Positions 34,903-47,282 of a DNA stretch of 64,000 nt are shown here, in pieces (the first letter of the stretch is position 1; each line of letters opens with the position of its first letter). The position numbers were made by a program, and so were the translations under genes. This stretch comes from Siphonodentalium dalli (lineage: Eukaryota > Mollusca > Scaphopoda > Gadilida > Siphonodentaliidae), in contig CP136062.1 in NCBI GenBank assembly GCA_032622095.1, forward strand, positions 139,704,351 to 139,768,350, in the 5' to 3' direction. Below the pieces are notes generated by a model. It was not told the DNA's origin and made no database searches. It was given only the letters and a program-made list of their open reading frames with translations.

Positions 34903-35855
34903 CTAAGGATTAACTGTCATGTGGACTGTTTATATGGATATGTAACCGTGAGGTAAAGTAGTGGTCATAACTTGTGTAAAATCCGAAGCCTTACCTCACG
35001 GTTAGATTTCCATAAAACAGCCCAGATGACAGTTAAAGGGGTACTGTACGCCATTTTCAATAAATTCCCGGTGATAACAACGATCTATTATCGATACTAT
35101 ATAGAAATATAAGTAATTTGAGTCGAAGATGTATTCTGTAAACGCTCAGGTTAATAGGCTATCTTAAAATTTAATAATTTAAAAGTTAATAATTTAATAT
35201 AAATTGATTTTATGGCTCCAGCCATAAAATGGCGTCTCTTAAAATTGGAATTTCCGTGTACAAAACGTAATCAAATTATAATTGAGGGATACTGGATTAA
35301 TAAAACAATTGCACACACGATCGTTTGAAACATTATGCTTATACGGGGAGAAAACCCAAGCCACTCATTGACTAGTGACCATACACTAACTTAAATGAGT
35401 ATATGGGACTGCTAAGCATATAATATAATGTTTATTTGATTCATTTGGTTGAAAACTGTACAAAAATTACTCGACAACGACAATTTGTATTTTTGCATTC
35501 CGGTAAATTTGCCATCCGTAACAATACTTCGTACTCAACAGACTTTCAAAAATGGAAAAGTTGTTACCTTATTCTCCGACTCGGGGATTATAGAAACCAA
35601 CAACAACATCTTGGGTACAGTACCCCTTTAATCCTTATATTTATATACATTTAGCAAAAAAGCCACTTTTGTAAATTTATTTAAATCAAAAAGTGTATCG
35701 TGACAAAACCAACCAAAAATATCACATAGAACCCTTGGCAAAAGGTAACAGGAAATATTTCTCTTTATATTGAAACCCGATGATTTATTAAGTTAATCCT
35801 GCGCGAGACCATACGCGCCCAAAACATTACTCGTTCGTCTTTCCAAAACCAATGA
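34903..35855. mobile_element. Foldback element C, second copy, split by a TTAA element
   Basis: AAGGATTAACTGTCATGTGG to CAGATGACAG (34914-35032) is the foldback. The sequence resumes after 35631 as TCCTTATATTTATATACATT, matching 11385 onward. Between them sits the TTAA element at 35037-35627. Sequence right of it follows 11393-11600. Confidence 0.85.
35037..35627. mobile_element. TTAA family B element (591 bp), with identified empty site
   Basis: The ends AGGGGTACTGTAC and GTACAGTACCCCT are inverted, with TTAA at 35033-35036 and 35628-35631. The uninterrupted relative at 11381-11384 has a single TTAA, which shows precisely what was inserted. The relative at 51559-52199 is the same family in opposite orientation (shared AATAAATTCCCGGTGA and TGGCTCCAGCCATAAA-like segments). 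Confidence 0.92.
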
Positions 35856-36124
35856 CGTGTCGATGTTATTATGAGGCTGCAGTTATGAGTTATGAGCTGT
35901 TGCGCATTCACCGAGAAATAATTGCAACTAGCCACATGGGAGCCGACGAATCGGAATGCTGGATTTAGTGATGATCACACTTAGTATGTAAATATATAAG
36001 TTTGGTGGTAATCAGGATGGTGGGGTAGGAAATATTCCAGGCACGTGTGATGGGGTGGGTGGGTGTCTCTTGGTAAAAAAAATCAGTTTTTTCTTATTTT
36101 GTTGTGTTTTGAACAAAAAAAGAT

Positions 36125-36147
36125 CATATATATATATATATATATAG
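36125..36147 (+). repeat. TA microsatellite
   Basis: About eleven TA pairs directly before TAGTTAATAG. Confidence 0.9.
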
Positions 36148-36375
36148 TTAATAGTAAAAAAGTGTATTTGCAAACGGAGTAAATATTTATTTAGTGCGTC
36201 TATTCGCATTTAATTTGAAACAAACTTCGCACTATCGTCGACTCGAATTCAAATACCACCAAATTACATCATGCTCGTTGGTGTTTCAGTTTCAATTGGA
36301 ATTCCTTTATTAGCATATCATTATGCAGCTCGTTTGCATTTCTCCGATTTAAATTCGAGTCGACGGTGATGCGAC

Positions 36376-39300
36376 TAGTCCAAGTCTTCCTGTACTCAAC
36401 CAGCTAAGATATTGGTATGGCGAGATGCAGGGCCCTGTTTCATGAAAGCAACTTATGACATAGTTGGGACTTAAGATGGTCATAAGTTCAAACTTCAGGC
36501 ATAAGTGCGTTTCACGAACAATGTCTTAACTTAAGATGGTCTTAACTTTGGTCTTAACTTTAAGACTGCTGTGAGGTGTCATAAGATAATATTAAAGTTA
36601 AGACCCATGTGATAAGTGGCATATCGATCACACGTATGGCGGCCTATGTTATTTTGCAATTACGGAGATATCTGTACTTTGTCTGGGTGGGCAATTCGTC
36701 GTCTGGTATACAGGGTCGTGGCTACAGAGTGAGAGGGGGTGTTCGCCTCGAAATGTCCAACTACACCCTCTTAAACAACACCAAATTCTCTTTGGGTGTA
36801 AATATTCCAACTGGTACCTCAAACATTCCAAAACCAAAGTTTGGAGAGTGCACCCCCCCCCCACCGTATAACCATATAGTTAATTTGGTAAAAACAATTC
36901 AGTGTACAGACTGCGAATGGGGTTTGTGTGTTGTCTAACCCCCCCCCCCCCCCACCACCACACACACACACACACACACTTTGGTCAAAATGTTTAGCAA
37001 TTGGAAATTTCATGCCTGACAAGAACATTAATCGTACACTATATATAGGTTTCAATTGTTTGAATTTCTAACTAAAGGAATGTGTTGTTTTAGACAAACA
37101 GCAGCAACCGAAAATCACCAACTTTAGGGCGTCAGGTTAGAAATTTCGAACTGTTGGAATATTTGAGATACCAATTGGAAAGTTTAAATCAAACGTGTGT
37201 GGTGGACATGGCATTTCGCGAACATGGAAGTTTGGCCAGGTTCAATTAAGGGGCGGATGCAGTTGGAAATTGCACGATGTACCCCCATCCACACAGAGAC
37301 CAACTAGCCACCACGAGCCCCGTCGAATGTAGGATATAGTCAATTATCAGCTGTGTATGTGACCTATAGATAATATATATTATAAAATTGTATTACCCAC
37401 GAATTAAACTTTTGATAAGAATTATGGCCTAGCTCAAAGCTCACAATCTCCTCTATGTTATTCCATATGTGTGTGGGGAGATGGGGTAACATGAGATTAA
37501 TTAATGTGTTGATTCTTTCCTCTTTCCAAATTTCCGTCGGCTGTTTACAAAGCAGATATGTCATATAGGAAAGGTAACATAAACGCTCTTTATCAAAATA
37601 TGTTTTAGAAATAGTGACAAGTTTCTATAGAGAATATTATTTTTATCGAGTTTATGCCCACGCCCATATGTCGTGATTTTCAAGGCTGTCCAAATTTTTG
37701 TCATGTTCTTTTTTGCAGGGGTGGGATAACCGTTGTACAGCATACTGTATATATGATACACACACCCGTAACGATGACACCCCTTAATACGAGTGTGCTA
37801 ACGAAAACGTAGTTTTATATATATATATCCATGGTATGACAACCACATGAAACATCTGCATAAAAATAATTAAAAGTTACTCTAACAAATATTTTTCATT
37901 TCCCTTTGAATCGAAAAATGACCTATGTGTGTCCTGATGACATCGCCGATTTATTTTTATTATTGCTACACGTAGAGAGCGGTGGTCGATAATATACGAG
38001 TTATGTCGGCTCACATAAAAAAAATCGCCGCCTGATCATTGCTCTCAGTTGATTAACTCGGCGTGAATGCATGGTCGCAGTCATGCATCGATCCATATAA
38101 TTATATTGTCTTATTTCTGACACCGCCACTCGTCAGTAAACGCAAACCTGGTCATTTTAAGAGCCTGCGATGTACTCATGTTCGAATTCACATCGTGGAA
38201 CTCATACAAGTCTAAGATCCATATGCGAATATAAGGCCATGCATTGACTATATACACTAAGATACATGCGCTGATTAGCCCACCCCACCCCAGCCGCTAT
38301 CCAGCATCCCTGTCACACAATAATGTCAACTCGGACTCGGCTCTTTCTCGATAACCTCTCAATGCCTTACATAAAGATTGCACAAGCCCACATTTTTTCG
38401 TTCCGGACTGTAGAAAATTGTCGATAACCAGTCTAAATGAGCGGGAACTTAACTTACTACTTAAGTAGGACTTAATCTTGTTTTGTGAAACGCGTTCTTG
38501 AAACGGAAAAGTTACATCATAAGATCCACCTTAGATTTTAGATTAAGTCCATCTTAAGATAATCTTATGACCTTGCTTCATGAAACAGGCCCCTGGTGTT
38601 TAGTCCAAGCCCGCCTGCATAGCATTCCTATGACACGACTCACGCCCAGGATCTGTTGCGGGAATTTGTGGTGTATTTTACTCGATTTACCTAACAAATA
38701 AATACATGATGCTATATACATCGGAAAGAGTGACATATTATGGCCATAATGGTGTATAATAATCTAACTTTCATGTTAAGTTACGCATAGAATATTCCGG
38801 TTAATTGTCACCGACATCGGTGTTTTTATATTACGTTTTAACTTAAACCCGAAGAGTTACGAAGAACCCCGGCATTGTCCGGAGTTTGTTTTGGGCGAGA
38901 CGAATTTATATACAAACAAAATGGCAGCCCCGTATTATTCTAATGCTTGTTGTGTTTACACTGTTTTAAACTGTCAGATGGTTGTAATTCCCGTAATTTA
39001 TTTAATGTATTACATTTATATCTTCAATATTTACTTAATCAATGTATTTATTTATTTATTGACACGTATAATTACGATTACAATGGAGAATTCATCGTGC
39101 GTGGTTGATCGAAAATCTACGGAATATTTTCACCGGAAAATGCCGAACGCAGTTCGTGAGGTCAACTGAGTTCGCATACTTTAAATTTTTTTTAAACATT
39201 GCGGCAAATATCTCTTTTCACATTAAATTACCGCTTTCAATTCACAACTGTTGTGGGTTTCAGATCAAATAGCATGTCTTCTGAGGAAAATATTCGCTTA

Positions 39301-39467
39301 TTGTCGCAATTGTGATATTTAATTTCATATAATTCTGGTTTGATTTGAGCAGGTCACTAACGCTTAAGTCGTGTTATAAGAATCCTATGCAGGCGGGCTT
39401 GGACTAAACACCAGCATCTCGCCATACCAATATCTTAGTTGGTTTTAGTACAAGAAGACTTGGACTA
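36376..39467. mobile_element. Long-TIR DNA transposon (MULE-like), copy 2, with 9-bp duplication
   Basis: Ends TAGTCCAAGTCTTC and GAAGACTTGGACTA, flanked by TGATGCGAC at 36367-36375 and 39468-39476. TIRs extend roughly 110 bases (ACTAAGATATTGGTATGGCG, GGTGTTTAGTCCAAGCCCGC). The interior from 38594 matches copy 1 (1-1341), including GAAAATCTACGGAATATTTTC. The left TIR is split by the element at 36430-38592. The 92-codon frame at 38891-39169 is not recognised and is absent as a frame in copy 1. Confidence 0.9.
36430..38592. mobile_element. Innermost element of the nest, GGGCCTGTTTCATGAA ends
   Basis: GGGCCCTGTTTCATGAA at the left and TTCATGAAACAGGCCC at the right. Subterminal regions hold many ATCTTAAG/CTTAAGAT and CATAAG/CTTATG motifs in opposite orientation. 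Comparison with the other TIR of the host element places the break between GATG and CTGGTG, but a clear duplication is not visible, so PIF/Harbinger- or hAT-like remains open. The 2.16-kb interior contains C-runs, a CA microsatellite near 36957-36980 and no recognised gene. The 109-codon frame at 36609-36938 is not supported. Confidence 0.75.
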
Positions 39468-39554
39468 TGATGCGACGTTTGTTTCAAACACGAATCTCAG
39501 ACGCATCAGCGATTAAATTCGTGTTGACCACACGCATGCGTCTACTGGCATTTA

Positions 39555-39640
39555 TTTGCAACAAACGTCGCACTACCGACGAATCTAATTCAAATAATTG
39601 AATTCGATTCGTCGGTAGTGGGACGTTTGTTCGAAGGGTA
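39555..39640. repeat. Foldback related to the outer nest element
   Basis: AACAAACGTCGCACTACCG and CGGTAGTGGGACGTTTGTT pair around AATTCAAATAATTGAATT. The left flank GCGTCTACTGGCATTTATTTG resembles 36196-36216, which marks it as the same family. Confidence 0.8.
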
Positions 39641-40494
39641 AGTCAGAGGTCACCTGTCACTATTTCCCGTTCTTAAATGAACGTTTAATATCACAATTTA
39701 TAGAATGCTTTATTGTATGGAATATGGGTAGGATTATGTAATAACAATGTATATGAATTAGGCTACTTAGCATGGTTATTGCAATGCAGATGTTAATATC
39801 GAATATTGTAACATTGTAACCACCCGACAGAGAAAAACATACCACATGTGATTGAATACTGAAAAGAATATGAACAAATTTGGAGTATCTCCTACTTTGA
39901 TAGATTATGTAGAACCCACGTGGAGTAAGGGAAAAAGAAATGGAAATTAGTTCAGATCAGAATTCATTTATCTATAAAGATGGTAGCATAATGTTATTCA
40001 CGTCATCAACCTCATCATCTTCGTCGGTTCGATGGCTTTCTGAAAGATAAATATGTGAATTTGTGAATGTACAAGTTGCGGCTTGTTTTTTAATGTTTTT
40101 TTATAACTGTTAGTGACGGATAATTATCAAGTACTTATAATATTCCAATGAATACAATTTTATCATTATACAATTGATTACACAAAGTAAATTTATATAT
40201 TTGAAATTGAGTTAATTATATGCATAACATAGAAGCATCATAGATGACAGAGCAAACTGTATGTGCCTGAATAAACGATGGAAGCATGCCATTTTAAATA
40301 TTCATATAATCTATGACAAAAACATATTATGGACTTGTTCGGGTATGTGAAACTGATAAGTTACCATTCAGGCACTATGTCAACTGGAGGAATGTAGCAT
40401 TTTAGTAACGTTGCAGAAAATTTTAAACAAATCGACCGTACCACTCCATAGAAATCATCGTTTGAACTACGCTCAATTGTAAATATTTAGTACT
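39641..40494. other. Unassigned AT-rich sequence
   Basis: No open frame longer than about 60 codons with a motif, and no repeat partner noticed. Confidence 0.35.
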
Positions 40495-41462
40495 CACAGT
40501 GGATCAACACGAACCAAAACCGGAAGTCGTATATTTCGAGGTGGAGAAATATCAGTCGACAAATATTTGTTGACATTTTTTGACGGTTTTTTGGGAAAAT
40601 AAACGCTTGGATAGCATATCTGACTAACTGAAGGTGAGTGAATATTTCTTTGCTAATGTTCGGACACCGACGATCAATTTAAGTCAGTTGTCATTGTTCG
40701 ATCGCGGAAAAAATGTCATTTAATCATCGCCGCGAGACGATTTCTTCCCCCAAATATCCCAGAAAATCATACTTTTCACATTCATCGCAGACAGCTGTCG
40801 CAACAACCTATATACCAATCGAAAGGCCTGTTTTCCCCCCACAAATGCATATTTTGAGTATTTTCACGGACTGTCTAAAAATTCCAAATTTCATCTTTTG
40901 ATGCAGGTACCCACCTCGAAAATACTGTCCGGTTAGTCCCGAAAAAATTAATCATTAGTTGTAAAAAATCTGTCCGCTTAGCCGTGATTTTGCTGAAGTC
41001 TGTCATCTTCAATTTCTGGTCTAAAAAGCAATTTTGCCGCAGATGATGGGCGTTTCATTTGACTTTTGCGTGGCCACAATGGTTCTGGGTGTTCATAATG
41101 TTGTATATGTCTCCTGGTACAACATAACATCCAGGCAGTGACTTATATATATATAACTGAACTGTAACCTGTACTGAAATCCAACTACGAAGTACATGTT
41201 TGGTAAACATATAACTTTTGATGTATGTCATATTGTTAACTCTGACTTGTCATCACTCTCGGAAGGCCGACATAAAAAATTTATTTACATCCAACTTTTT
41301 TCAGAAAAATGCAGCGGTGTGCCGATTTTTACCCTTTATATTTGAGTATACACTCGCAACGAGTTGTGGGGTTATACAGGAAGCAGCTTGTTCGTCCTTT
41401 CGTGGATGCAATTTTCCGAGTTTTTATTCCTATGTTTTGCGGTCATTTGTTTTTTTATGCTT

Positions 41463-41463
<1 letters not shown>

Positions 41464-41512
<49 letters not shown>
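41464..41512 (+). repeat. AT microsatellite, split by a CTAG unit
   Basis: About 24 AT pairs up to 41512. ATATAT resumes at 42133 after the CTAG unit, so the unit went into or beside the microsatellite. Confidence 0.9.
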
Positions 41513-41513
<1 letters not shown>

Positions 41514-42132
41514 TAGAAGGTGACCCGACTTCGTCCCGGCTTTGACCTTGAATTGTCCATTTTGAGGGTCAAGGTAAAGTGGGGTCACGATTTGACCAGT
41601 CCAAAACACTGCCCGGGCAAATGTACCCGACAAACGTGCCCGTCGAAATCCATCCGGTTTTACCAGATTTGACCTTGAATTGATCATTTTGAAGGTCAAG
41701 GTCAGGTCGGGGTCACGATTTGACCCGTCCAAAACAATCAGTGGACAAAGTAACCCCACGTATCAAATTTCGTCGAAATCCCATCAAAATTGGCGATTTG
41801 ACCTTGAAGTTACCCGATTTCAAGGTCAAGGTCACGTCGCACGGGCAAATGAATATGCTTAAGAGACTCGCCATGAGAAAGTACCCCCACATACCAAGTT
41901 TCATCGAAATTCCGTGATATTCGGGCGTTTGACGTTGAAATTACCCGATTTCAAGGTCAAGGTCACGTCGCACGGACAAATTAATAGGCCTATGCCAGTT
42001 CTCGGCCGAAAATACCCCCACATACCAAGTTTCATCGAAATCGGTTCGGCCGTTTTCGAGTCCATCGCGAACACACAGACACACAGACAGACACACAGAC
42101 AGACAGACAGATCTTCCAAAATATATAATAGA
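41513..42132 (+). repeat. CTAG-family unit, complete (620 bp)
   Basis: Begins CTAGAAGGTGACCCGACTTC and ends ACAGACAGACAGATC...AATAGA. The body is made of TTTGACCTTGAATTGACC-type segments, then CATACCAAGTTTCATCGAAAT. It is the best example of an isolated unit because both flanks are plain ATATAT. Confidence 0.9.
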
Positions 42133-43081
42133 TATATATATATATATATTTAGTACCATGGGAACATGCGAACCTATGATTATGAAATATGTCAGACTTG
42201 TTTGTGTGGAGTTATATGACATTTTTCGACTTAGAAAATTATTGTTTTCAATATTCAGCAATGGTTAAAACAATAATGAGGAGGGGACTAAAACATACTG
42301 TCGGAGGGGTGTACAGCTATATCTGTTACTAATATTAGCTTAAGTTCAAGTCCACTAAGCGATATTATTTTATAATTCCAGGTGCTACTGACGAGAGGAT
42401 CGCATGCATGCCTTCATATGTAACCACTGTGAGGCAAAGGCTGGCGACTTCGCTGAGGCAATCGACGATGGGATTTTACAACACCCGATGAATGTTTGAA
42501 AATAAAAAATATAAAAATTATTTATAATCAAATACTATACAATACTATACTATACAATACTATACGAAATATTGGTACTCTCGGTTGATATATAGAGAAT
42601 AGAAACATCATCAGGAAACACCAGTGTTCTTTCGAGTTGTTGTATTCTTAATCCCACCTTGGCTGTCCATTAATGTAGAAGTGTTGTGTTTCCTACATGT
42701 ATATAGCGGGTAAAATTCCAATCTATAGCGTACAACTGAATGTGGGATCAGATGCAAGTTACTTTTGTAAATATATAGGCACGTGATTTTTGTCCTGTTC
42801 TATTCAAATCGCGCCATAATTAATTGTTTCCACATTGATTCACACACTGGACAATTTGGTTGGGAAGTTTTTAACGCAATTGGTCGCGTATATATTCAAA
42901 TTTAAACGGACAGAAGACATGCAGGCATTTGCGCATAATTGAAATGAATTGCGCTTAAGTGCAATTAATTGCGATTAAGCGCTATGAGTTGCTTGAGAGT
43001 AAGTGTAACTATCCATATAACCTAACTATTAGCATGACCGGGTGTATCTGCATTTGGCTAATTTAAACTAAAGGTCCTCAA
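42133..43081. other. Unassigned interior of the 4-kb element
   Basis: Contains a short AATACTATACT-type tandem repeat at 42528-42565 and AATTGCGCTTAAGTGC-type repeats near 42930-42980 and 43335-43395. No gene recognised. Confidence 0.4.
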
Positions 43082-43260
43082 TCCGATCAGAAAGACCCAT
43101 ATTATACAGATACAACAACAACAACAACAACAATATTTCTTCAAAATAAGCTTTAGTTATCAGAATCGATTAACTGCAAAAAATAATGCTGACCACTGTC
43201 AGCTATGGTATCAAATTTCCCAAAAACGTGTGATTTATAAAGCAATGAAAACAAGGAGGT
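43082..43260. mobile_element. TTAA family A element, left end only
   Basis: AGGTCCTCAATCCGATCAG beside CTAA, then a CAACAACAACAACAACAACA tract and AATAATGCTGACCACTGTCA. This matches the complement of 27700-27888. The right end was not found. Confidence 0.7.
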
Positions 43261-43877
43261 GATATGTCAATATGAGTTCAGGTTTACTTATAGATACACC
43301 TATTTATTCACCAGGGTAAATAGTTACATATAACCATGAATTGCGCTTAATCATAATAATTATGCTTAAGTGCTATTGCTTAACTGCAATTAATTATGAA
43401 ATGTGAATTTGGCCTCTCATAGAAATGGAAATAAACATCTGCATATTTGATGGCTATGCTATAATATGTAATATTAGCGAAAATTCTCCGAAATATGGGT
43501 GGGTGCCTGTAGTTTAAAACATAAAAATAAAGGGGTGTATATATATACCCGAAAAATGTAGTGAAAACTTTATACAATCGTAATCAAAACTCGGGTGGTG
43601 GGTCCCGAAAGTGGCCATAACGAAAAAGAACAGCCATGGGTCCCGATTTGTTTTTTCTTAAATTAATCGAATTTTAATTTTTTTTTTAAGTATCAAATTT
43701 CACGCTATATACTGGCTGAAATATCAAACTATTGGAAAATACATCTACACCTCCCACCATCAAAACAATCCTGTTGCTACGGCCTTGGTCATGGAGGGCA
43801 TTGTAATATTCCTTTTCTAACAATATTTCCTTAAATAATTCTTTGGTTAATGACCTTACACGATCTGAACGAATGTT

Positions 43878-44297
43878 ATGAGAACAAATTGCAAACTGTA
43901 CTCGGTAACTAAACTTGATCAGTATAATATAGTTGCAACAGAAAAGCAGTTGGTCAAAAACGTGCCACTGTTAACGAAAGGCAGCCAACCAACTAATCCA
44001 TTTCGACTCTTGATTGAACAAAAACTGTCCGCCGGGTCTGGTGGATTGCAACTAAATTCCGGGGTGTACAGGACTAACCGGACAGTATTTTCGAGGTGGG
44101 TACCTGCATCAAAAGATGAAATTTGGAATTTTGAGACAGTCCGTGAAAATACTAAAAATCTGCATTTGTGGGGGGGGGGGGGAAACATGCCTTTCGATTG
44201 GTATATTAGGTTGTTACGACAGCTGTCTGCGATGAATGTGAAAAGTATGTTTTTCTGGGATATTTTGGGGAAGAAATCGTCTCGCGGCGATGATTAA
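43878..44297 (+). CDS. Unrecognised 139-codon frame partly inside the right TIR
   Basis: An open frame whose second half lies within the inverted repeat. It contains a G-run-encoded GGGG near residue 100. The first half (QLVKNVPLLTKGSQPTNPF, SGVYRTNRTVFSRW) has unbiased composition. No motif is recognised, and because half of it exists twice as TIR it may be chance. Reported because it is the longest frame in this element. Confidence 0.2.
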   Translation: MRTNCKLYSVTKLDQYNIVATEKQLVKNVPLLTKGSQPTNPFRLLIEQKLSAGSGGLQLNSGVYRTNRTVFSRWVPASKDEIWNFETVRENTKNLHLWGGGGNMPFDWYIRLLRQLSAMNVKSMFFWDILGKKSSRGDD

Positions 44298-44584
44298 ATG
44301 ACATTTTTTCCGCGATCGAACAATGACAACTGACTTAAATTGATCGTCGGTGTCCGAACATTAGCGAAGAAATATTCACTCACCTTCAGTTGGTCAGATA
44401 TGCCATCCAAGCGTTTATTTTCCCCAAAAACCGTCAAAAAATGTCAACAAATATTTGTCGACTGATATTTCTCCACCTCGAAATATACGACTTCCGGTTT
44501 TGGTTCGTGTCCGTTGATCCACTGTGAAACTAACGAAAACGATTTCACGTTCGAGAATCACTGCAATTAATTAATATATAAGAA

Positions 44585-45139
44585 CTAGAAGGTGACCCGA
44601 CTTCGTCCCGGCTTTTGACCTTGAATTGTCCATTTTGAAGGTCAATGTCAAGTGGGGTCACGATTTGACCAGTCCAAAACACTGCCCGGACAAAAGTACC
44701 CGACAAACGTGCCCGTCGAAATCCATCCAGTTTTACCCGATTTGACCTTGAATTTATAATTTTGAAGGTCAAGGTCAGGTCGGGTCACGATTTGACCCGT
44801 CCAAAACACTCAGTGGACAAAAGTAACCCTATGTATAAAATTTCGTCGAAATCCCATCAAAATTGGCGATTTGACCTTGAATTAACCCGATTTCAAGGTC
44901 AAGGTCATGTCGCACGGGCAAATTGATAGGTTTATGCCACTCCCCGGCCGAAGTTACGCCCACATACCACGTTTCATCGAAATACCGTGATATTCGGGCG
45001 TTTGACCTTGAAATTACCCAATTTCAAGGTCAAGGTCACGTCACACGGGCAAATTAATAGGCCCATGTCACTCCCCGGCCGAGTCCATCGATTACAGACA
45101 GACACACACACAGACAGATCTTCCAAAATATATAATAGA
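44585..45139 (+). repeat. CTAG-family unit, array unit 1
   Basis: Starts CTAGAAGGTGACCCGACTTC, has the same body as 41513-42132, and ends ACACAGACAGATC...AATAGA at 45139, directly before CTAG of the next unit. Confidence 0.9.
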
Positions 45140-46202
45140 CTAGCAGGTTAGCCCGCCACTGGCGGCATTCGTCCCATGGCTTTGTTCGAAAAAGCAATTG
45201 CAACAGGTTCCGAGACACTTGTGCTGCATTTGCAGCAAATATCGGCAATAGTCAGAAACATGACAATTTTAATTTAATTTTTTGTTTTTCAATGAGTTAA
45301 TTATTTTGTTTTTCAATGAGTTAATTGTGCTTTTTTAATTTTTTAATTGCATTTTTTGTTTTTAAATTTTACCCGATTTTTTTTGGTTTTTCAAGGAGTT
45401 AATTGTGCCTTTTTAATTTAGTTTTTCAATTTTACCCGATTTTTTTTTGTTTTTCAATGAACCCGTCCATGACACTTCCCGTATTTAGCAAGTTTTAGCT
45501 CAATCGGTTCGAGTCTATAAAGGACACACACATATATATGACACTTCCCGTAGGTAGCAAGTTTGAGCTCAATCGGCATTGCCTGGAATTTCCCAGTAAA
45601 TATTTAGCAAGTTTGAGCTCAATCGGTTCGAGTCTATAAAGGACACACTCATATATATTTGCCGACATTGCCGTGGGGATGCCCGTTCCTACACGCGTTT
45701 TCGATTCTATGAAGTACCCACATAATATATACACATATTAATAGTAGATTGGCAGATTCCAGTAGCTTTATAACGGTATATCTGGGGAGAAATCTGATGC
45801 TATATTCGTGATTATCTGGGATGATTTCGGTATATACCAAAGGTATATACTGTAAAAACAAAGTGCGCCATCCGTGCTCGCAGGGAATAAATTTCGAGCG
45901 ATAACGTTTGCGTTCCCGTATAACTCTGCAGATGCGAATAACGTTGAATGGGAAACAGACGCTCTTTATAGAGATGCGTCAAAAACAAACGCTCATTAAA
46001 TAATCACTTGATTAACCCACGCCGTGCCTTTGCGGTGATTTGAGATTGGAGAACGGGTGCTCTGAGCTTCTCTAAACCGCGACCACGGTCGTGTCGGTGT
46101 GATTTGACACTTACATAGGAAGTTTGAGCTCAATCTGTACACGCGTTTTGTATTCTATGAAGTACACACACACACATATACGAAGTCTCAAAATATATAG
46201 TA
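45140..46202 (+). repeat. CTAG-family unit, array unit 2
   Basis: Starts CTAGCAGGTTAGCCCGCC. It then has T-rich TTTTTCAATGAGTTAATT repeats, then AGCAAGTTTGAGCTCAATCGG with TCGAGTCTATAAAGGACACA, GGTATATCTGGGGAGAAATC and CACACGCGTTTT...ATATATAGTA at its end. It belongs to a second subtype of the family, sharing only ends with unit 1. Confidence 0.85.
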
Positions 46203-47282
46203 CTAGCAGGTTAGCCCGCCTCTGGCGGCATTCGTCCCATGGCTTTGTTTCAGAAACATGACATTTTTGTAATTATTTTGTTTTTATTTATTTTTGTTTT
46301 TTATTTTTGAATATGAATTTAATGTTTTTTAAATTTAATATATTTTGTTTCTGAATTGTTTTTTTATTGTTAATTTTTTTTAATTTTAAATTGTTTTAAT
46401 TAAATTGTAAATTGTTTTATTTAATTTTTTTGTTTCTGGCGGAAAAATTTACCCGTAGAAATCCCCCCCCCCCCCCCCCCCCCCTTCCTAGGAACGACAG
46501 ACAACGCATTCTTTGTTTCGCGAAATCTCTCTACGATAACATTGCATTGAATTTAAAACAAACGCTTCCCGTCGGGAAATCTGTCTTCAGGTCGTTGTTG
46601 TTGGCATCACGGCTCCCCGAAAACTCTCACATTGCCGAAAACGTGTATTTAGTAATATCGTTGTTGTTGATATTTACGGCTTGGGGGCTATTTTCTTATT
46701 TAGCAAGTTTGAGCTCAATCGGTTAGAGTCTATAAAGGACACACTCATATATATGACACTTCCCGTAGGTAGCAAGTTTGAGCTCAATCGGCATTCCCTG
46801 GAATTTCCCGTAGATTGGCAGATTCCAGTAGCTTTATAACGGTATATCTGGGGGAGAAATCTGATGCTATATTCGTGATTATCTGGGATGATTTCTGTAT
46901 ATACCGAAGGTATATACTGTAAAACAGAGCGCGCCATCCGTGCTCGCAGGGAATAAATTTCGAGCGATAACGTTTGCGTTCCCGTATAACTCTGCAGATG
47001 CGAATAACGTTGAATGGGAAACAGACGCTCTTTATAGAGATGCGTCATAAACAAACGCTCATTAAATAATCACTTGATTAACCCCCGCCGTGCCTTTGCG
47101 GTGATTTGAGATTGGAGAACGGGTGCTCTGAGCTTCTCTAAACCGCGACTACGGCGGGTGTCAGTGGGATTTGACACTTAAATACGAAATTTGATCTCAA
47201 TCTGTACACGCGTTTTGGATTCTATGAAGTACACACACACACACACACACATATATACGAAGTCTCAAAATATATAGTATAG
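46203..47282 (+). repeat. CTAG-family unit, array unit 3 (near-twin of unit 5)
   Basis: 1,080 bases from CTAGCAGGTTAGCCCGCC to the next CTAG. Nearly identical to 48605-49688, but with a run of 22 C (46463-46484) against 13 C there, and a shorter CA tract. The 104-codon frame at 46412-46726 changes by three residues with the C-run and is not a gene. Confidence 0.9.

Larger units (their letters stand above)
36195..39502. mobile_element. Outer element of a three-level nest (short foldback MITE)
   Basis: TTTGAAACAAACTTCGCAC at 36214 pairs with GCGACGTTTGTTTCAAA ending 39488. The left portion is also a foldback (CGTCGACTCGAATTCAAAT / ATTTAAATTCGAGTCGACG). Weaker similarity extends to GCGTCT at 36196 and AGACGC at 39498. 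Its right end is interrupted by the element at 36376-39467. A related, shorter foldback lies at 39555-39640. Confidence 0.8.
40495..44526. mobile_element. 4.0-kb element with ~450-bp terminal inverted repeats
   Basis: The left TIR starts CACAGTGGATCAAC and the right ends GTTGATCCACTGTG. Inverted identity continues through CCGGAAGTCGTATATTTCG, GTTGACATTTTTTGACGG and CGATCGCGGAAAAAATGTC, reaching about 40945 on the left and 44068 on the right. The right arm carries a run of G (44170-44182) and a 4-base difference near the tip. The interior has no transposase that I recognise; a CTAG unit and a TTAA family end lie inside it. Target duplication not found. Confidence 0.85.

Noticed and set aside
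36609-36938. 109-codon frame in the innermost nested element
   Set aside because: Includes C-run-encoded prolines, no recognised domain, and overlapping minus frames of similar size.
46412-46726. 104-codon frame duplicated at 48814-49119 (101 codons)
   Set aside because: It is carried by a duplicated repeat unit, and its length changes with the C-run. Conservation reflects recent duplication, not selection.
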